A DNA stretch of 64,000 nucleotides, from positions 496,001 through 560,000 of the forward strand of contig WACJ01000110.1 in NCBI GenBank assembly GCA_008973525.1. Direction: 5' to 3'. Positions within the stretch are counted from its first letter, which is position 1. Each line of letters starts with the position of its first letter. The notes below the pieces were generated by a model that saw only the letters and a list, made by a program, of their open reading frames with translations, ran no database searches and was not told where the DNA came from. A program made the translations under genes and the position numbers. This document shows positions 43,996 to 54,803 of this stretch, one piece after another. Source of the stretch: Stenopsyche tienmushanensis (Eukaryota; Arthropoda; Insecta; Trichoptera; Stenopsychidae).

Positions 43996-44430
43996 TGAAA
44001 ATGGTGTTGAAAAGAGGTGAGGTTAGAAACCGCCTGAGATGTCGCTGGGTCGTTCTGGGTTACTGGACGTCCCAGTTTCTTACAGGGCACGGGCGCTTTA
44101 GGGCGTCGCTGTTTCGCTGATTTCGGAGTGTCCGTGCGGAGATCCGGACATGGACGCAGACCACGTTCTGTGAACATGTCCTGGCATAGCGTTCAATCGC
44201 GAGGCGCTTATTCGAAGTGTCAGCGATCTGATAGGCGGACCGGTTGGACACACAAACTTTGTGGCCACTCCCTCATCTTCCCGGAGCTTTCTACGATCTC
44301 CCCCGCAAGTCTAATTTATATTGGTAGCTCGCACCAAATGAGGTTGTGAGCATTTATTTATTTAAATTATTTATTTTATCTAGTCTTAATTTATAATACG
44401 AATAGTGGGATCAACATACAGTTCGAGTCA
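43996..44430 (+). repeat. Rep-E, longest copy
   Basis: Includes ACAGGGCACGGGCGCTTTAG, GACGCAGACCACGTTCTGTG, GCGTTCAATCGCGAGGCGCT, GGCGGACCGGTTGGACACAC and TTTGTGGCCACTCCCTC; the right part (CGAATAGTGGGATCAACATA) matches 27310-27340. GC-rich and coding-like in places, but no family was recognised. Confidence 0.5.
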
Positions 44431-44526
44431 GAGGAGGGTCCCCATGTTTCCGATGTCCTTTATATTTTCATTGCTCTAATGTAATTTTGCCGTAGTTAGC
44501 AGTTAATACCGATTACTGACACCATT

Positions 44527-44770
44527 GTAACGTCTTCACGAAGTGGCGTGATTATTTGCGCTACTTGGTGATCTTTTATTAAGTGGGTTCCACCTGAATC
44601 CCGTTGTCCGTTAAATCAGGCGGCTTCTCCCACGTTCAGCCTGGATAACTCCTCGTCATTCCTTTTATAATGAGGCACTTGGATGAACTCCTCCAATCGG
44701 AGCCCAATGTATGCGCATCTTGAGACAAGCTACTGTCAGTATACGCTTGGTAGAACGGTCATATTTTTTC
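44527..44770 (-). mobile_element. LTR of a different Gypsy-type element (minus)
   Basis: The minus strand ends with AAGACGTTACA at 44527, followed by ATGGTGTCAGTAATCGG, a primer-binding-site-like sequence. Upstream within the LTR is ATTATAAAAGGAATGACGAG, a TATA-type promoter motif at about 44675-44656. The 5' boundary, perhaps TGACAGTAGCTTGTC near 44740, is a guess. Confidence 0.4.
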
Positions 44771-46070
44771 CCCAGGATGTATTCAATTCAATCATATGGA
44801 TTTATCGTTGATCTTATTCAAAATCCATTGAAATGATCATCTGACGGTCGGAGTAATGATATTGTCCTGTGCTGTATTTATTGATAAAATCGTACAAAAA
44901 CCTTATGATTTGTAGTCATATTGATTATCAAATTATAGACTGATGGATAATTTGTGCGCAATCATGCCCATCACAATATGGTATTAATTGTGACCACTTT
45001 AATGGGAAATTGAATGCCATGCAGACTACCTTAATAAATATATTACAGTCCTGATGATCAGCATTGAGAACAAAGGTTAATTCAACAATTCCCATTGTTG
45101 AAGACCCCCATTATGTCAATTGTAAATTATCCCAAATAGCCCAATATTAGAGTATATTTTTCGTCGTGCTCACGTGTCGTTATTTACTTCGTTTAGGTGG
45201 TGCTACGCCTGTCTTCCTGCCGGAAACATAAATTTTGATGAACACCACAGACTCGCATACTAGATACCACCTACCCGACTACAAACAATATACACCAACT
45301 TTAAACGTGGACAGTTTAATATGCCATTAAATTGCCATTAATTTTTGTAGGAAACGTCTGGATATTGCGTCTTTTCTCCCATTTACCGTTACGCCCGATA
45401 CTCTTCTCTCTTTTCTCGGAACCTCGTTTGGAATTATAACGACCCGGGGAAATACGATACTACTGTACAATATTCTAAAGATGATACATTTAAAAAGTAT
45501 ATGTAGTCCACGTGTATCTAATGAGATAAAAAAAAATCGAGACGAATTTATGGCCCGAATGTAGGATATCCATTTTTTGATGTCAGATTTAAGCGACTCG
45601 TATGTATCGCGCGTGTCATTCATTTTGTGTCGTATGCTTTAAAATAGGACTTGCTCGGGCTGTTTTTCTTTTTTTTATACGCTGGGATCTACAAATGGGC
45701 GTTTTTATTTGTTTCGAATGATTTTTTTGGTAATTATGGCGGAAAATCTCTCGCATTGCGCGTTTTTGCTTAGCGCGGTTTAAAACAAATGTCTAAAAAT
45801 CAGCCAAACAATCACACGGCAACAAAATTACCGATGTAAACATAATATAAATTGATAAAAGTTTAACCTGGTTTTTGTATGTATAAAGTTGATGTGACGA
45901 AACGCACAGATATGTGCGAGCGGTATTTATTGAGTTAAAGCTAGGAAATCAATAGTATGTTATGAATTCTCTAAAACTTCCATGATAATTTAATTCAAGG
46001 TAATTTGAATAGGAATTCTGGGAAGGAGAGGATCTATTAAATCCAGGAACCTAGATCGAAACGATTCGAG
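44771..46070. other. No feature seen
   Basis: AT-rich, with a 98-codon minus frame (45623-45327) that I cannot assign. Confidence 0.4.
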
Positions 46071-46077
46071 ATATTCT

Positions 46078-46103
46078 TAACACATTCCCGTCGGGTTACG
46101 CAG
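46078..46103 (+). repeat. TTAACACATTCC motif, copy 1
   Basis: TTAACACATTCCCGTCGGGT then TACGCA. The complement occurs at 61793-61818 and, more diverged, at 47812-47835. It may be the terminus of another TTAA-targeting element. Confidence 0.4.
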
Positions 46104-46164
46104 TGACATTCATTCGCCTTGAAGCGAGTATTTGTAGAAAAAATGTAGCTTTTTAATTTTGTTT

Positions 46165-46670
46165 GTCTCGATTTAGTAGCACGTTGAAGGCTACTAAGTC
46201 GAGACATTCCCGCCGGAATTTGGACGATTGGAAACAGTGACGTAACTACTGATTGGCGAGCTTAGGTGTTACCTAGGTGCAGTAACTGTCTAATTTATAT
46301 ATACATATATACAGTGCATGTATGTTTTTTTCAAATTTTTATATTAACCTTTCCCTACCGGTGATGTATTTACTACACCTCGACTCTAATAATGGGAATA
46401 ACGATATGAAATATAATAGATACGAGATTCAGATTTTTTTTAATTCCTTCGTAATATAATTACGAATCACATCAAAGTATTATAGTATATAAATATTCAT
46501 CTGCAGCGACGGAAATAAATAATTTATCGGGAAATCGGGAATTTTCAGCAGCTGGTTGCCTGGCTACCAAAATCAGATCCAGACTAAATGACGAAACACT
46601 CGATGCTTTAATGTTAGCTCGGGCATATTTTCAAAATAATATTTGATTTTTTAGTGTTTTAGCTATCTTT
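46165..46670 (+). mobile_element. hAT-derived element, copy 4 (inverted)
   Basis: Same order as copy 1: GAAACAGTGACGTAACTACT, CTTTCCCTACCGGTGATGTA, then GGGAAATCGGGAATTTTCAG. It then runs directly into a plus-strand transposase tail (46541-46645) FSAAGCLATKIRSRLNDETL then DALMLARAYFQNNI and a stop. That is the hAT C-terminus with its natural stop codon. The outer hairpin and tip are lost. Confidence 0.7.
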
Positions 46671-46689
46671 CTTTTTGCATTAATGCGTT

Positions 46690-46958
46690 CAGACTCGAAT
46701 GATACAAAAAGAGCACACATTGAGTGCGGAAATTAGTGAATCGGAGAAAGGCAAGTGTCTTGCGTCTCATCATACACTCGTACATGGCAAAATCGTGCTG
46801 TAAGGATACCCATACACGCTATTATATACTCAGCAAATGCATTATTTTATTAATAAAACTGAAGACACACATGCGTATTGTTAATGTTTACACGAAGAAA
46901 TTGACGAATATTGTGTGCTGTCGATAGTGTTAAGGTTTATTTATTGAATTTATACAAG
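46690..46958 (+). mobile_element. TTAA-1 MITE, left part (split by the solo LTR)
   Basis: GCACACATTGAGTGCGGAAA, TCATCATACACTCGTACATG, ATACCCATACACGC, ATTGTGTGCTGTCGATAGTG and GGTTTATTTATTGA follow the family order and end at ATACAAG, where the LTR is inserted. Confidence 0.65.
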
Positions 46959-47720
46959 TGTAACGTGGTCGCAACCCCTCAGCCGAAATCGGGGCCCAGT
47001 TATCTTCGTCGCGCCGGTTCTGCACTCCTCTTCTTTCAAGCAGCAGCAGCAACCCCTCTGTTAAGCGACGGTATTCTCAAGAAACGTGAGTTTCCGATGA
47101 CCCACGACTGCCCCGAATGAGATTCGCAACGTCGGCGAGAAGGACTCAATAATAGCGGTGGTGGAGAAGGAAGAAGAGATGCGATGGAATGAATGGGGAA
47201 CGGAACGATTGATGTATTCAAAGGCGATGTCTTCTTATAACTAATTTATTTTCTACACTTAAATAAGGTTTTGTAATCATTACAAGAGCATTATAACTGA
47301 AACTTAGGACAAAGAACTTAACACAAAGACTTAACTCTAGAAAAACTTAAGCTAACTAACACTACTGCTTAGGACTAAAGCTTAAACCTAACTGATCGTC
47401 ATTTGATTCGGAAGGATGGCGTAAGCCAAATCATATTTGTTGATGTTATTAGAAAAATATGATTCGACTTGAATCAAAGACCGGCGTCGGCAATATTTGA
47501 ATCGATTTAATCATAATAAATCGAGCGGTTTAAAATCAAAGCTAAGTATTTCATAGATGTGACGAAATCAAGTTGATGTAAATAAAACCAAATGCGCATC
47601 GCCCTTATTTCTGACGAATTACGCTTTAACCTTGATCAGGACGTTCTAGAGTGTGCCGTTGGTTGAAAATCATCACTCCTTTTTCCCAAAATTTTCTTGT
47701 GATTTTCCCCCCACGTTACA
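46959..47720 (+). mobile_element. Solo LTR, 762 bp, with target duplication CAAG
   Basis: Begins TGTAACGTGG and ends CCACGTTACA (TG...CA with a 10-bp inverted repeat). CAAG flanks it on both sides (46955-46958 and 47721-47724). Removing it restores the TTAA-1 sequence TATACAAGCTTTACTCA, which matches TATACAAGCTTCATTCA in other copies. It is GC-rich in its first 250 bp, then AT-rich with a TATTTTCTACACTTAAATAA patch. No internal retrotransposon sequence adjoins it, so it is the product of LTR-LTR recombination. The orientation is not determined. Confidence 0.85.
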
Positions 47721-47724
47721 CAAG

Positions 47725-47850
47725 CTTTACTCAGACTGGGCGACCTTGAAATTAAAGACTATTTATATTTGTGCATTTACCGATAGTATCCGAAAAATAT
47801 ACAAATGCGTAACCGGACGAAAATGTGTTAACAGTCTATATATGTACATT
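47725..47850 (+). mobile_element. TTAA-1 MITE, right part after the solo LTR
   Basis: CTTTACTCAGACTGGGCGAC continues the family sequence CTTCACTCACGCTGCGCGGT. After about 60 bp the similarity fades into a diverged TTAACACATTCC-type motif (complement, 47812-47835). Confidence 0.45.
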
Positions 47851-48968
47851 ATATTTATATGAATTTGGTTTGAATTTATATCGAATATCATTCATTTATT
47901 CGATGTATTTTATAGATCATTAGTCCTATTGTGATGTTGCAGAATCTTAAACCAAGTTTACTAACATATCTTCGAAATTAACTTGTCAGCCGATAGAACA
48001 CCGATAAGGCATTTAACAATGTAGTAAATTCAAAGGGATCTTCGATTTAGAACAATTTACCGAAACTGGTCCACTGAGGATTGTCTTTGTCATCCCACCA
48101 GAGGTTAACGTATTTATGGACATTGTTTAACACAATAGATCCGGACAGTACAAGTCTCATTATTCAACGATATATTTAGTACACAATGACCCGTCTGCTG
48201 AAGATTGGCGTCTGCTGCATTTTAAGACTACTCTTTTATCATCAGGGCGCGATTAATATTCACGAACAATGTGACCAATTAAAAATGAACAAATTTTAAT
48301 TTCCGGCCCATAAACGCTTCATGCATTATTAATTCGGGCCAACGTTTCTGTGAAATGTCCAACGTCCATGTGAATTTTTTTGCAGACTTGGAAATTGGGT
48401 CTCTGCGTGCTGCGGTCGGTAAATACTATTGATTGACTTGATGGCCGTCGGAAAAGCTTGGCAAAATATACGTGTGTGTGTAGGGAAATCCGCATTTTTA
48501 AATTTTCCGTCTCGACGCCGATTATTATTCTCCGTTCCCATGTCGCATTTCCATAAATGCATATTGGCACATGGAAGACCCGCCGTGTTATGTAAAAATA
48601 TATACATTTAACGCACAAACAAATCCTTGCTCCTCCGGGGCGAATAAAATATATTTTAAAATACACACGCCGCTGGAAAATGGTCCAGAAGAAAACACAA
48701 GTGATAAAAAATATATTAAAAACGGAGGAAAAACATGGCTTTTCACCCGCAGCACGCTGTTAATTATGACCAAAATATGTGCGAACGCAAACATCACCAA
48801 ACCGCGTAATGATCGACTATGTTACATTTTTTTATGTAACGATATTTTTGGAAATCCCATCCTAAATATATAGCACATGATGAGTATTTTTATCCGGATG
48901 TGTTTAAAAATATCCACCGTCATGTTATATAATCTTCCATTTTTCCATGGAAAGAAGGTAATTTTAGG
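47851..48968. other. No feature seen
   Basis: Frames of 92-115 codons on both strands around 48319-48873 overlap each other and show no family motif. Confidence 0.35.
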
Positions 48969-49940
48969 CATAAAGAGGGGATCCTAGTGGTCAGTTTATT
49001 TGATTTCGCGTGTTTGTCGGCCATTTTGTTCAGTCATAGTAAATTCTTCCGTTAAAGAGATCATCGCGCGCTCCCACCACCTCTTTTTAGTTTGGATTTT
49101 GGAGTGTTGTGATATACCAACGTCTCATCCTTTTCAAAATAGAGTCCAGAAAAGCTTCTTCTTCTGCACAATTAATACATACCATCAAGGAAATTTTGAA
49201 ATTATCAGGAAATTATCCGTGAATTTCGTCCAGTATTAAATTTGACAAAAATTACTAATAAATCCATTTGTTTAATATAAAAAATAACTTGAAGGCGAAA
49301 GAATTTTATTTATTTAAGAAAAGATAAAAATACAACTCAAAAAGAGATAAATAAAACACCAAAAAATTCAAATATTTTTTTTTAAAATACGTCCGAAGTA
49401 ACATTAAAGCATCAAGTGTTTTCGTCATTTAGTCTGGATCTGATTTTATTAGCCAGACAACTTGCTGCTGAAAATGCACGCTCAGCCTCCACACTCGTTG
49501 GAGTTATAGTCATCAGATATTTAAATGCTATTTCCTAAAAAATCCTTTCTTCCGATTTCCCGACAAATTATTTATTTCCGTCGCTGAAGATGAATACTTA
49601 TATACTATAATACTTTGATGTGATTCTTAATCATGTTATGGAGGAATACATAAATTCTGAAGCCCGTATCTATTATATTTCATATCGATATTCCCATTAT
49701 TAGAGTCGAGGTGTAGTAAATACATCATCGGTAGGAAAGGTTAATATAACAATTTAAAAAAATATACATAGATTAGACAGTTACGCCGCTGTTTCATCCC
49801 GTTTTTTCGGGACTACGTTTACTAATAATTAATGAGAACTATCCGGGATCCCGGGATTGGATTCCCTAACTGTGACCGGAGAAAATGGCCGACAAACACG
49901 CGGGACCAAACAAACTAGCCTTTAGGATCCCCACTATACG
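48969..49940. mobile_element. TIR-H element with a 60-bp inverted repeat, hosting hAT copy 5
   Basis: The left arm 48969-49028 and the right arm 49881-49940 are inverted repeats aligned without gaps, identical at 48 of 60 positions. Their shared inner part is CGTGTTTGTCGGCCATTTT. Both have TA near the outer end, so a TA target is possible but not proven. The interior keeps about 250 bp of its own (related to 36385-36424) before hAT copy 5. The superfamily is unknown. Confidence 0.65.
49290..49862 (-). mobile_element. hAT-derived element, copy 5
   Basis: The decayed transposase tail (TCATTTAGTCTGGATCTGAT, AATGCACGCTCAGCCTCCAC) is followed by the conserved core. The block between GACAGTTA and CGCCGCTG is deleted relative to other copies. 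The right end is intact: read inward, CAGTTAGGGAATCCAATCCC then GGGATCCCGG, a hAT-type terminus at 49862. Confidence 0.7.
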
Positions 49941-50457
49941 CCAGGTGCGAGTATCACTGTTGATGACCAAAAATCATCATATAAGTATCACCGAATTTAA
50001 ATGGTAGCCCTGCCCTTGAATGAATAAGAACATTTATACAAAATACTGCTCGCAACCAACTCGCATATAGCATTAAATTTTCCTCAAAAGCCCCTTATCG
50101 AATGGGTGACCAAACTTATAGATATTATCTGTGATCGTTTAGATCAGCTGGTCTAAATTATGCATTTAATTTGTTTAGACAACACGTTTCGACATTTAGG
50201 TATATCTTATTAATTAGATCAAAATATATATGTGGATGAAGTCTTCTGATTAGTTTGATGTAGTTGACTTTAAAATAAGCTTTTAATAAAGACGACCAAT
50301 TCGGACCAAGTGACGTTCCACCGTGCATGTCCATGACCTCCTGGTTTATTCATTATCATTGATTCGATGCCGGAGATTTGATACTGAAGAGATCCGAAAA
50401 TTCAATGGTTAATTTCCCTTAGCATTTTGCTGTTTTTGAAGTGAAAATTCTATAACG
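49941..50457. other. No feature seen
   Basis: No recognised repeat or frame. Confidence 0.4.
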
Positions 50458-50705
50458 TAGTAAGATGAATTGACATGAACGTCACGAAAAGTGAAACTCT
50501 AAGCGGTATTTAGTTGAAGTGGCGTTGCATACATCATAGACGCGCTATGCGTCGCCTCTATTTTGTATGTGTCCACACGTAGCATAAAACAACCGCTAGA
50601 CAAGAAGTTTGTATATTTTATTACATATTACACAAACACAACTTAATCTTTTAGCAAACAATTTCCATTATAAAAAGCGGCGTTTTTATACAGTAGCTCA
50701 TTTTC
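50458..50705 (+). repeat. Rep-G copy
   Basis: Starts AACGTCACGAAAAGTGAAAC (about 50478) and shares AGAAGTTTGTATATTTTATT and CACAACTTAATCTTTTAGC with 21060-21110; the right end is diverged. Confidence 0.5.
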
Positions 50706-51427
50706 TAAGGTCTTTCGATCGATGACTTTATAAACGGCGCCTTTCTGAAGTATTTATAGCACTGACTCTCCATCTCCATCTCGTTAGCAGGAGGCTGATT
50801 GGGATCCGGCGAAGACAGAAGCTCGTCATCTGAGCCTGTCTTCCACGTAATGGTTCCACACGTCGGGCGACACCCTCGAGCGTCTCATTTCAAAAGTTAA
50901 TGAGATAACTCTTAGCACGGCATGCATTCCGTATTCATTTCCCAACACGAAGCTCATTCAAGTCGGAGAGACGCACAAATTGAAATTGTGCACGACGGAT
51001 CTCTCCTGCCGGATGCTGCACTTGTGTGCTCTCCACTCTGGATATCCTCGGATGGCGGACGATTGACGGCTCCCTGTCCATTCTTCGTAGTAGGCCTCTC
51101 GTCCTACTACGAGCTCTTATATCTGCAATATAGGATATACTTATCCAATACGAAGTTCATATTCGCCTTTGTCTTCCTATCATACTGATTTTTTCATTCA
51201 ACTAACTTAACTTTATAATCCTTATAGACTTTTTAAAATTCATATAGCCGAGATTTAGAGTTCAGGCTATATTAATACAGATTTATGACTTTTGCCTTTG
51301 TACATCGCTTCTAAGCTCCTGAACTGAATTATCATTCCAAATAAAGTACTAGAATTAAAATGCTATATTTAGGTTTTATCCGAAACCAAATTTCTTAATT
51401 TGAATATGCAAATGCTATTGGGAATTA
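50706..51427. other. No classified feature
   Basis: 50750-51190 is GC-richer, with an 88-codon plus frame (50922-51188) of no recognised family. It could be an old LTR, but no PBS or ends are seen. Confidence 0.3.
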
Positions 51428-51429
51428 TA

Positions 51430-51972
51430 TTAGGTCATCCCAAAAAAATACATTTATTTTTTCAAGTTAGAGCATTATTTTTACACAAGTCAATATAAAA
51501 CATAATCGCCTTCATTATAAAAAAAATAACTCTTATCTCTCCTGTAAGTTTTATATCCCCTTCGTATAGAACTTTGACTATTTTGTCTTTTAATAAATTA
51601 TCTATAGTTGGTAACACTTGGTTTGGCGAATTTGTATATGCTACGAGTTCAGTCCCAGAAATACCCGACCTAACAAAGAAAACATAGAAAAATGATAAAA
51701 AATATCTTTATTTCTGAACTTCAGTTCGATACACAGCTTCAATATCCTGTTTATAGTGAGAACCACAGCACAGCTCTCGCGCACAGCTTTCTCATGTTCA
51801 AAATTTCAGTCAATTTATGATCTACAGCATTTTTTGAAACGCTTATCATGAAGTAGGTAGTAATTAGAATTGTTTTTTTTTGTACGGAAATGTTTCATCT
51901 AACGTGTTTGAATACAAGCTAAATTTAAACGAGTGCGTGCGAAAATAATGGATTTCTTTTGGGAAGACCTAA
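51430..51972. mobile_element. mariner-type element, 543 bp, with both ends
   Basis: The left end TTAGGTCATCCCAAAAAAAT follows TA (51428-51429). The right end, read inward, is TTAGGTCTTCCCAAAAGAAA before TA (51973-51974). This TTAGG-C--CCCAAAA form is typical of irritans-type mariner termini. The own interior is only about 160 bp on the left and 110 bp on the right, because another mariner occupies 51594-51866. Confidence 0.75.
51594..51866 (-). mobile_element. Second mariner derivative nested in the first
   Basis: CTATAGTTGGTAACACTTGG, GCTACGAGTTCAGTCCCAGA, AATACCCGACCTAACAAAG and the C-terminal coding remnant match 8397-8540. The sequence then jumps to TCTCGCGCACAGCTTTCTCA, the linker block of 8690-8720, and stops near 51866. 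It is therefore a more heavily deleted relative of the 8397 element. Confidence 0.7.
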
Positions 51973-51974
51973 TA

Positions 51975-52210
51975 AATAAACTTGTAAATAAACAATAAGA
52001 AAATAGACGATCTATTACAGTAATTTCGTTAAAAAAATTCATGATATTGGACCGCGATGGATTAAATTCTGCGGGTAATAACGCATTATAGTGTAATCGG
52101 TAGCTTATGTGTTAAACTAAATGCAAATTATTAATATGTCATTATAAATGTATTTCAAACATCGTTAAAAATACATTCATCGTGTAGTAAATTTTGTCTT
52201 ACAAATATAT
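51975..52210. other. No feature seen
   Basis: AT-rich spacer. Confidence 0.4.
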
Positions 52211-52214
52211 TTAA

Positions 52215-53105
52215 CCCGTCGATGAGGAATCCCGCATATGCTGCGGACGGACTCGAGTACTAATGAAAGAGCATTCTCGCGCATTGAGTGCGGGATTAGT
52301 CAATCGAAGACAGAGACGGAGATAATGTCTTGCGTCTCATCATGCACTCGCATATAGATGGCAAGGTCGTGCTGTAAAGGTACCCCTACACGTTTAAATA
52401 TGTATTCTCAAATTTTACGAAAGGCGATCCATAACGCTTCATTTTTGACCCCTCAAGGAGGTAAGACACAATGTTGTTTCCGAATTCCAGTGATTCGGCT
52501 GAGTTGAACTCGGTGACAGACAGATATGGAGAGAATATCTTGCGTACATCGTACGATTGTATAAATTATTTATTTAAATACAAGCTTCATATACGCTACG
52601 CGGTTCTGATAGATAAGTGGATATGCATGACGATAAGTGGCGAACAAGCATATGTAGCATTTAAAATTATGAAGATTTTAAATTAGCTCACTATTTAAAG
52701 GGCTAGTGCCGTGCTTCTATTTCTAATATAATATTATTTTTTATTCAAATAATTTTTTCAACAGATGACAACACAATAAACATTAAAATTATGATGGAAT
52801 TTGTCCGTATTCGGTTGAAAATCATTAGGTATGTGGTCTTCTTAGATGATTGATGGTCTTTTTATAATCATAATATATAGTAAAATGCCACATAAATCAA
52901 TTATATACCTAAAACTCTTTTTTTAAAAAAATATTTCAGGCTTCAATAAATACATTATTTTTTTGCTAAAACTGAAGACACACATGTTTATTGTTTACGC
53001 GAAGAAATTAAAGAATATTGAGTTAAGGTTGATTTATTGATATACAAACTTCACTCACGCTGCGCGGTCCTGAGAGAAAAGTGGATTTGTGTGTATTATA
53101 CGTGG
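52215..53105 (+). mobile_element. TTAA-1 MITE, long copy with a nested TTAA-2
   Basis: TTAA at 52211-52214, then CCCGTCGATGAGGAATCCCG and CATATGCTGCGGACGGACTC. The family order continues to 52445, is interrupted by a TTAA-2-like copy, and resumes at 52705 with GCCGTGCTTCTATTTC. It runs through TTGAAAATCATTAGGTATG, AGTTAAGGTTGATTTATTG and CACTCACGCTGCGCGGTCCT to 53105. The right TTAA end is missing. Confidence 0.65.
52446..52704 (+). mobile_element. TTAA-2-like MITE nested in TTAA-1
   Basis: Starts TTGACCCCTCAAGGAGGTAA (compare TTAACCCCTAAAGGAGTAC) and contains GACAGACAGATATGGAGAGA and ACATCGTACGATTGTATAAA. It ends CTATTTAAAGGGCTAG, an inward CCCTTTAAAT with degenerate TTAA. The host sequence CGCTTCATTTT...GCCGTGCTT is split by it. 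Confidence 0.55.
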
Positions 53106-54229
53106 AAATACACTTATATTTTGTTTTAAATACTGTTATCATATTGTTAAAATGTTATATAAAATGTGTCGTACTAAACTGGAAATAATTTGTCTGTAAA
53201 TCATATGGAAAATGTTAAAGCTACATAAATGTGAGTTACTCGTGGGTATAAACACGTCGCCAGCTTTCCTTCTTGTTTTCCATTAGGCAACGACACGACA
53301 TGACGCTAATTTGTGTCGCCGAAATTCTCCCGAATGATAGTTGCATAAAAAAATAATAGTTGGATCATAATCAGGATGGCGCCAGGACGTCAATTAACAA
53401 CGGTTATTACCCATAACAAGAAATGCCATCCACCATAACAACGGTCATCATTTCTTATCTGAGCCGGATAAGCTCGAACTGCTCATTTGATCCGCTTTAT
53501 TTATATGCGGTTCGATATGGATTTCGTACTCGACATTTTGTATTCCGGCTATTTTGGCAACCTTTGGAGCCATGCGATTTTCCACACTCGTGATTGATCG
53601 AGCTTTGTGGGATTCTGACGAACTTTAACAAGTTTTAATGGGAAACGATTCCATACAAGCCGAGGGCCTCCGAGTGTGCCTTCACCCTATTTGACTAAGT
53701 TTTTATCCAACCTCGGATGGGCTCGGGGGTTAAAAGGTAATTTGTAAAGTAATCACCCTCAGACGTTTTGCTAAGTACAATAACTATAAAATTGTATAAG
53801 GCCTTTCTTCCGCAGCTTCCACATATAATATACACTCTGGAGATCGTTTTAATACGCGTAATAAATATTTAAAAAAAACAATATGCCTTTTGTGCGTATA
53901 TTTTAAATTGAAATAGTCCCTTGATTTGGTGACAGGACTAGAACTTAAATTTACAGGCTGTAATTTCTCTTTATCACTCTAGTGCGCACTCAACATGTGA
54001 GTGCATACTCATCTAAGGGCTAAAACTATATATAAAATATTTGCCTAGTAATGGACTCTTCATGGTCTTCGTTTCGAAAGCAATTATCCTATAAATAATG
54101 TACCAAAGATCGATAAAGATGATAGTACGTTAGAGCCAGGTTTGGTGAATATGGAGGGAATAGACGATATTCCCATTTTAATTCCCTGATTTTTTTAGTC
54201 GCCTTCTTGTCCTTTTGCTACATATAAAA
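53106..54229. other. No feature seen
   Basis: No recognised repeat or coding signal. Confidence 0.4.
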
Positions 54230-54803
54230 TATGCTCGAAGTAACATTAAAGTGTTTCGTCATTTAGTCTGGATCTGATTTTGGAATCCAGGCAACTTGCT
54301 GCTGAAAATGCACGCTCATCTTCCACACTCGTTGGAGGTATCATCATCAAATATTTGAATGCTAGTTCGAGTTGATGACCGCGTGAGCCTCTATTTTCGT
54401 ATAATACCATCAATGTGACTGATAAAATTCCTATCTGCTGAGACACTGACTAGCAAAATTCCCGATTTCCCGATAAATTATTTATTTCCGTCGCTGCAGA
54501 TGAATATTTATATACTATAATACTTTGTTGTGATTCGTAAGTATATTACAAAGGAATACAAAAATTCTGAACCCCGTATCTATTATATTTCATATCGATA
54601 TTCCTAGTATTAAAGTCGAGGTGTAGTAAATACATCACCGGTAAGGAATGTCTCGATTTAGTAGCCTTTAACGTGCTGGTGAAGTGTACGATTTTTGTTG
54701 GATAAAAAATTCAATCCCGAATTTATCGGGATTACGTTTACTAATCCCGGGATTCATGAGCACCTAAAACTGTCCGGGATCCCGGGATTAGATTCCCTAG
54801 TCG
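54230..54803 (-). mobile_element. hAT-derived element, copy 6
   Basis: The transposase tail on the minus strand (54446-54246) contains LELAFKYLMMIPPTSVEDER then AFSAASCLDSKIRSRLNDET, the hAT dimerisation segment. The core follows. The CAGTGGCGTAAC block is deleted between ACATCACCGGTAAGG and AATGTCTCGATTTAG. The hairpin GGGATTACGTTTACTAATCC (54729) and the inward end CTAGGGAATCTAATCCCGGG then ATCCCGGACAG are intact to 54803. Confidence 0.75.

Noticed and set aside
48319..48873. 115-codon minus and 100-codon plus frames
   Set aside because: They overlap on opposite strands, have no family motif and sit in AT-rich unique sequence; chance is the simplest explanation.
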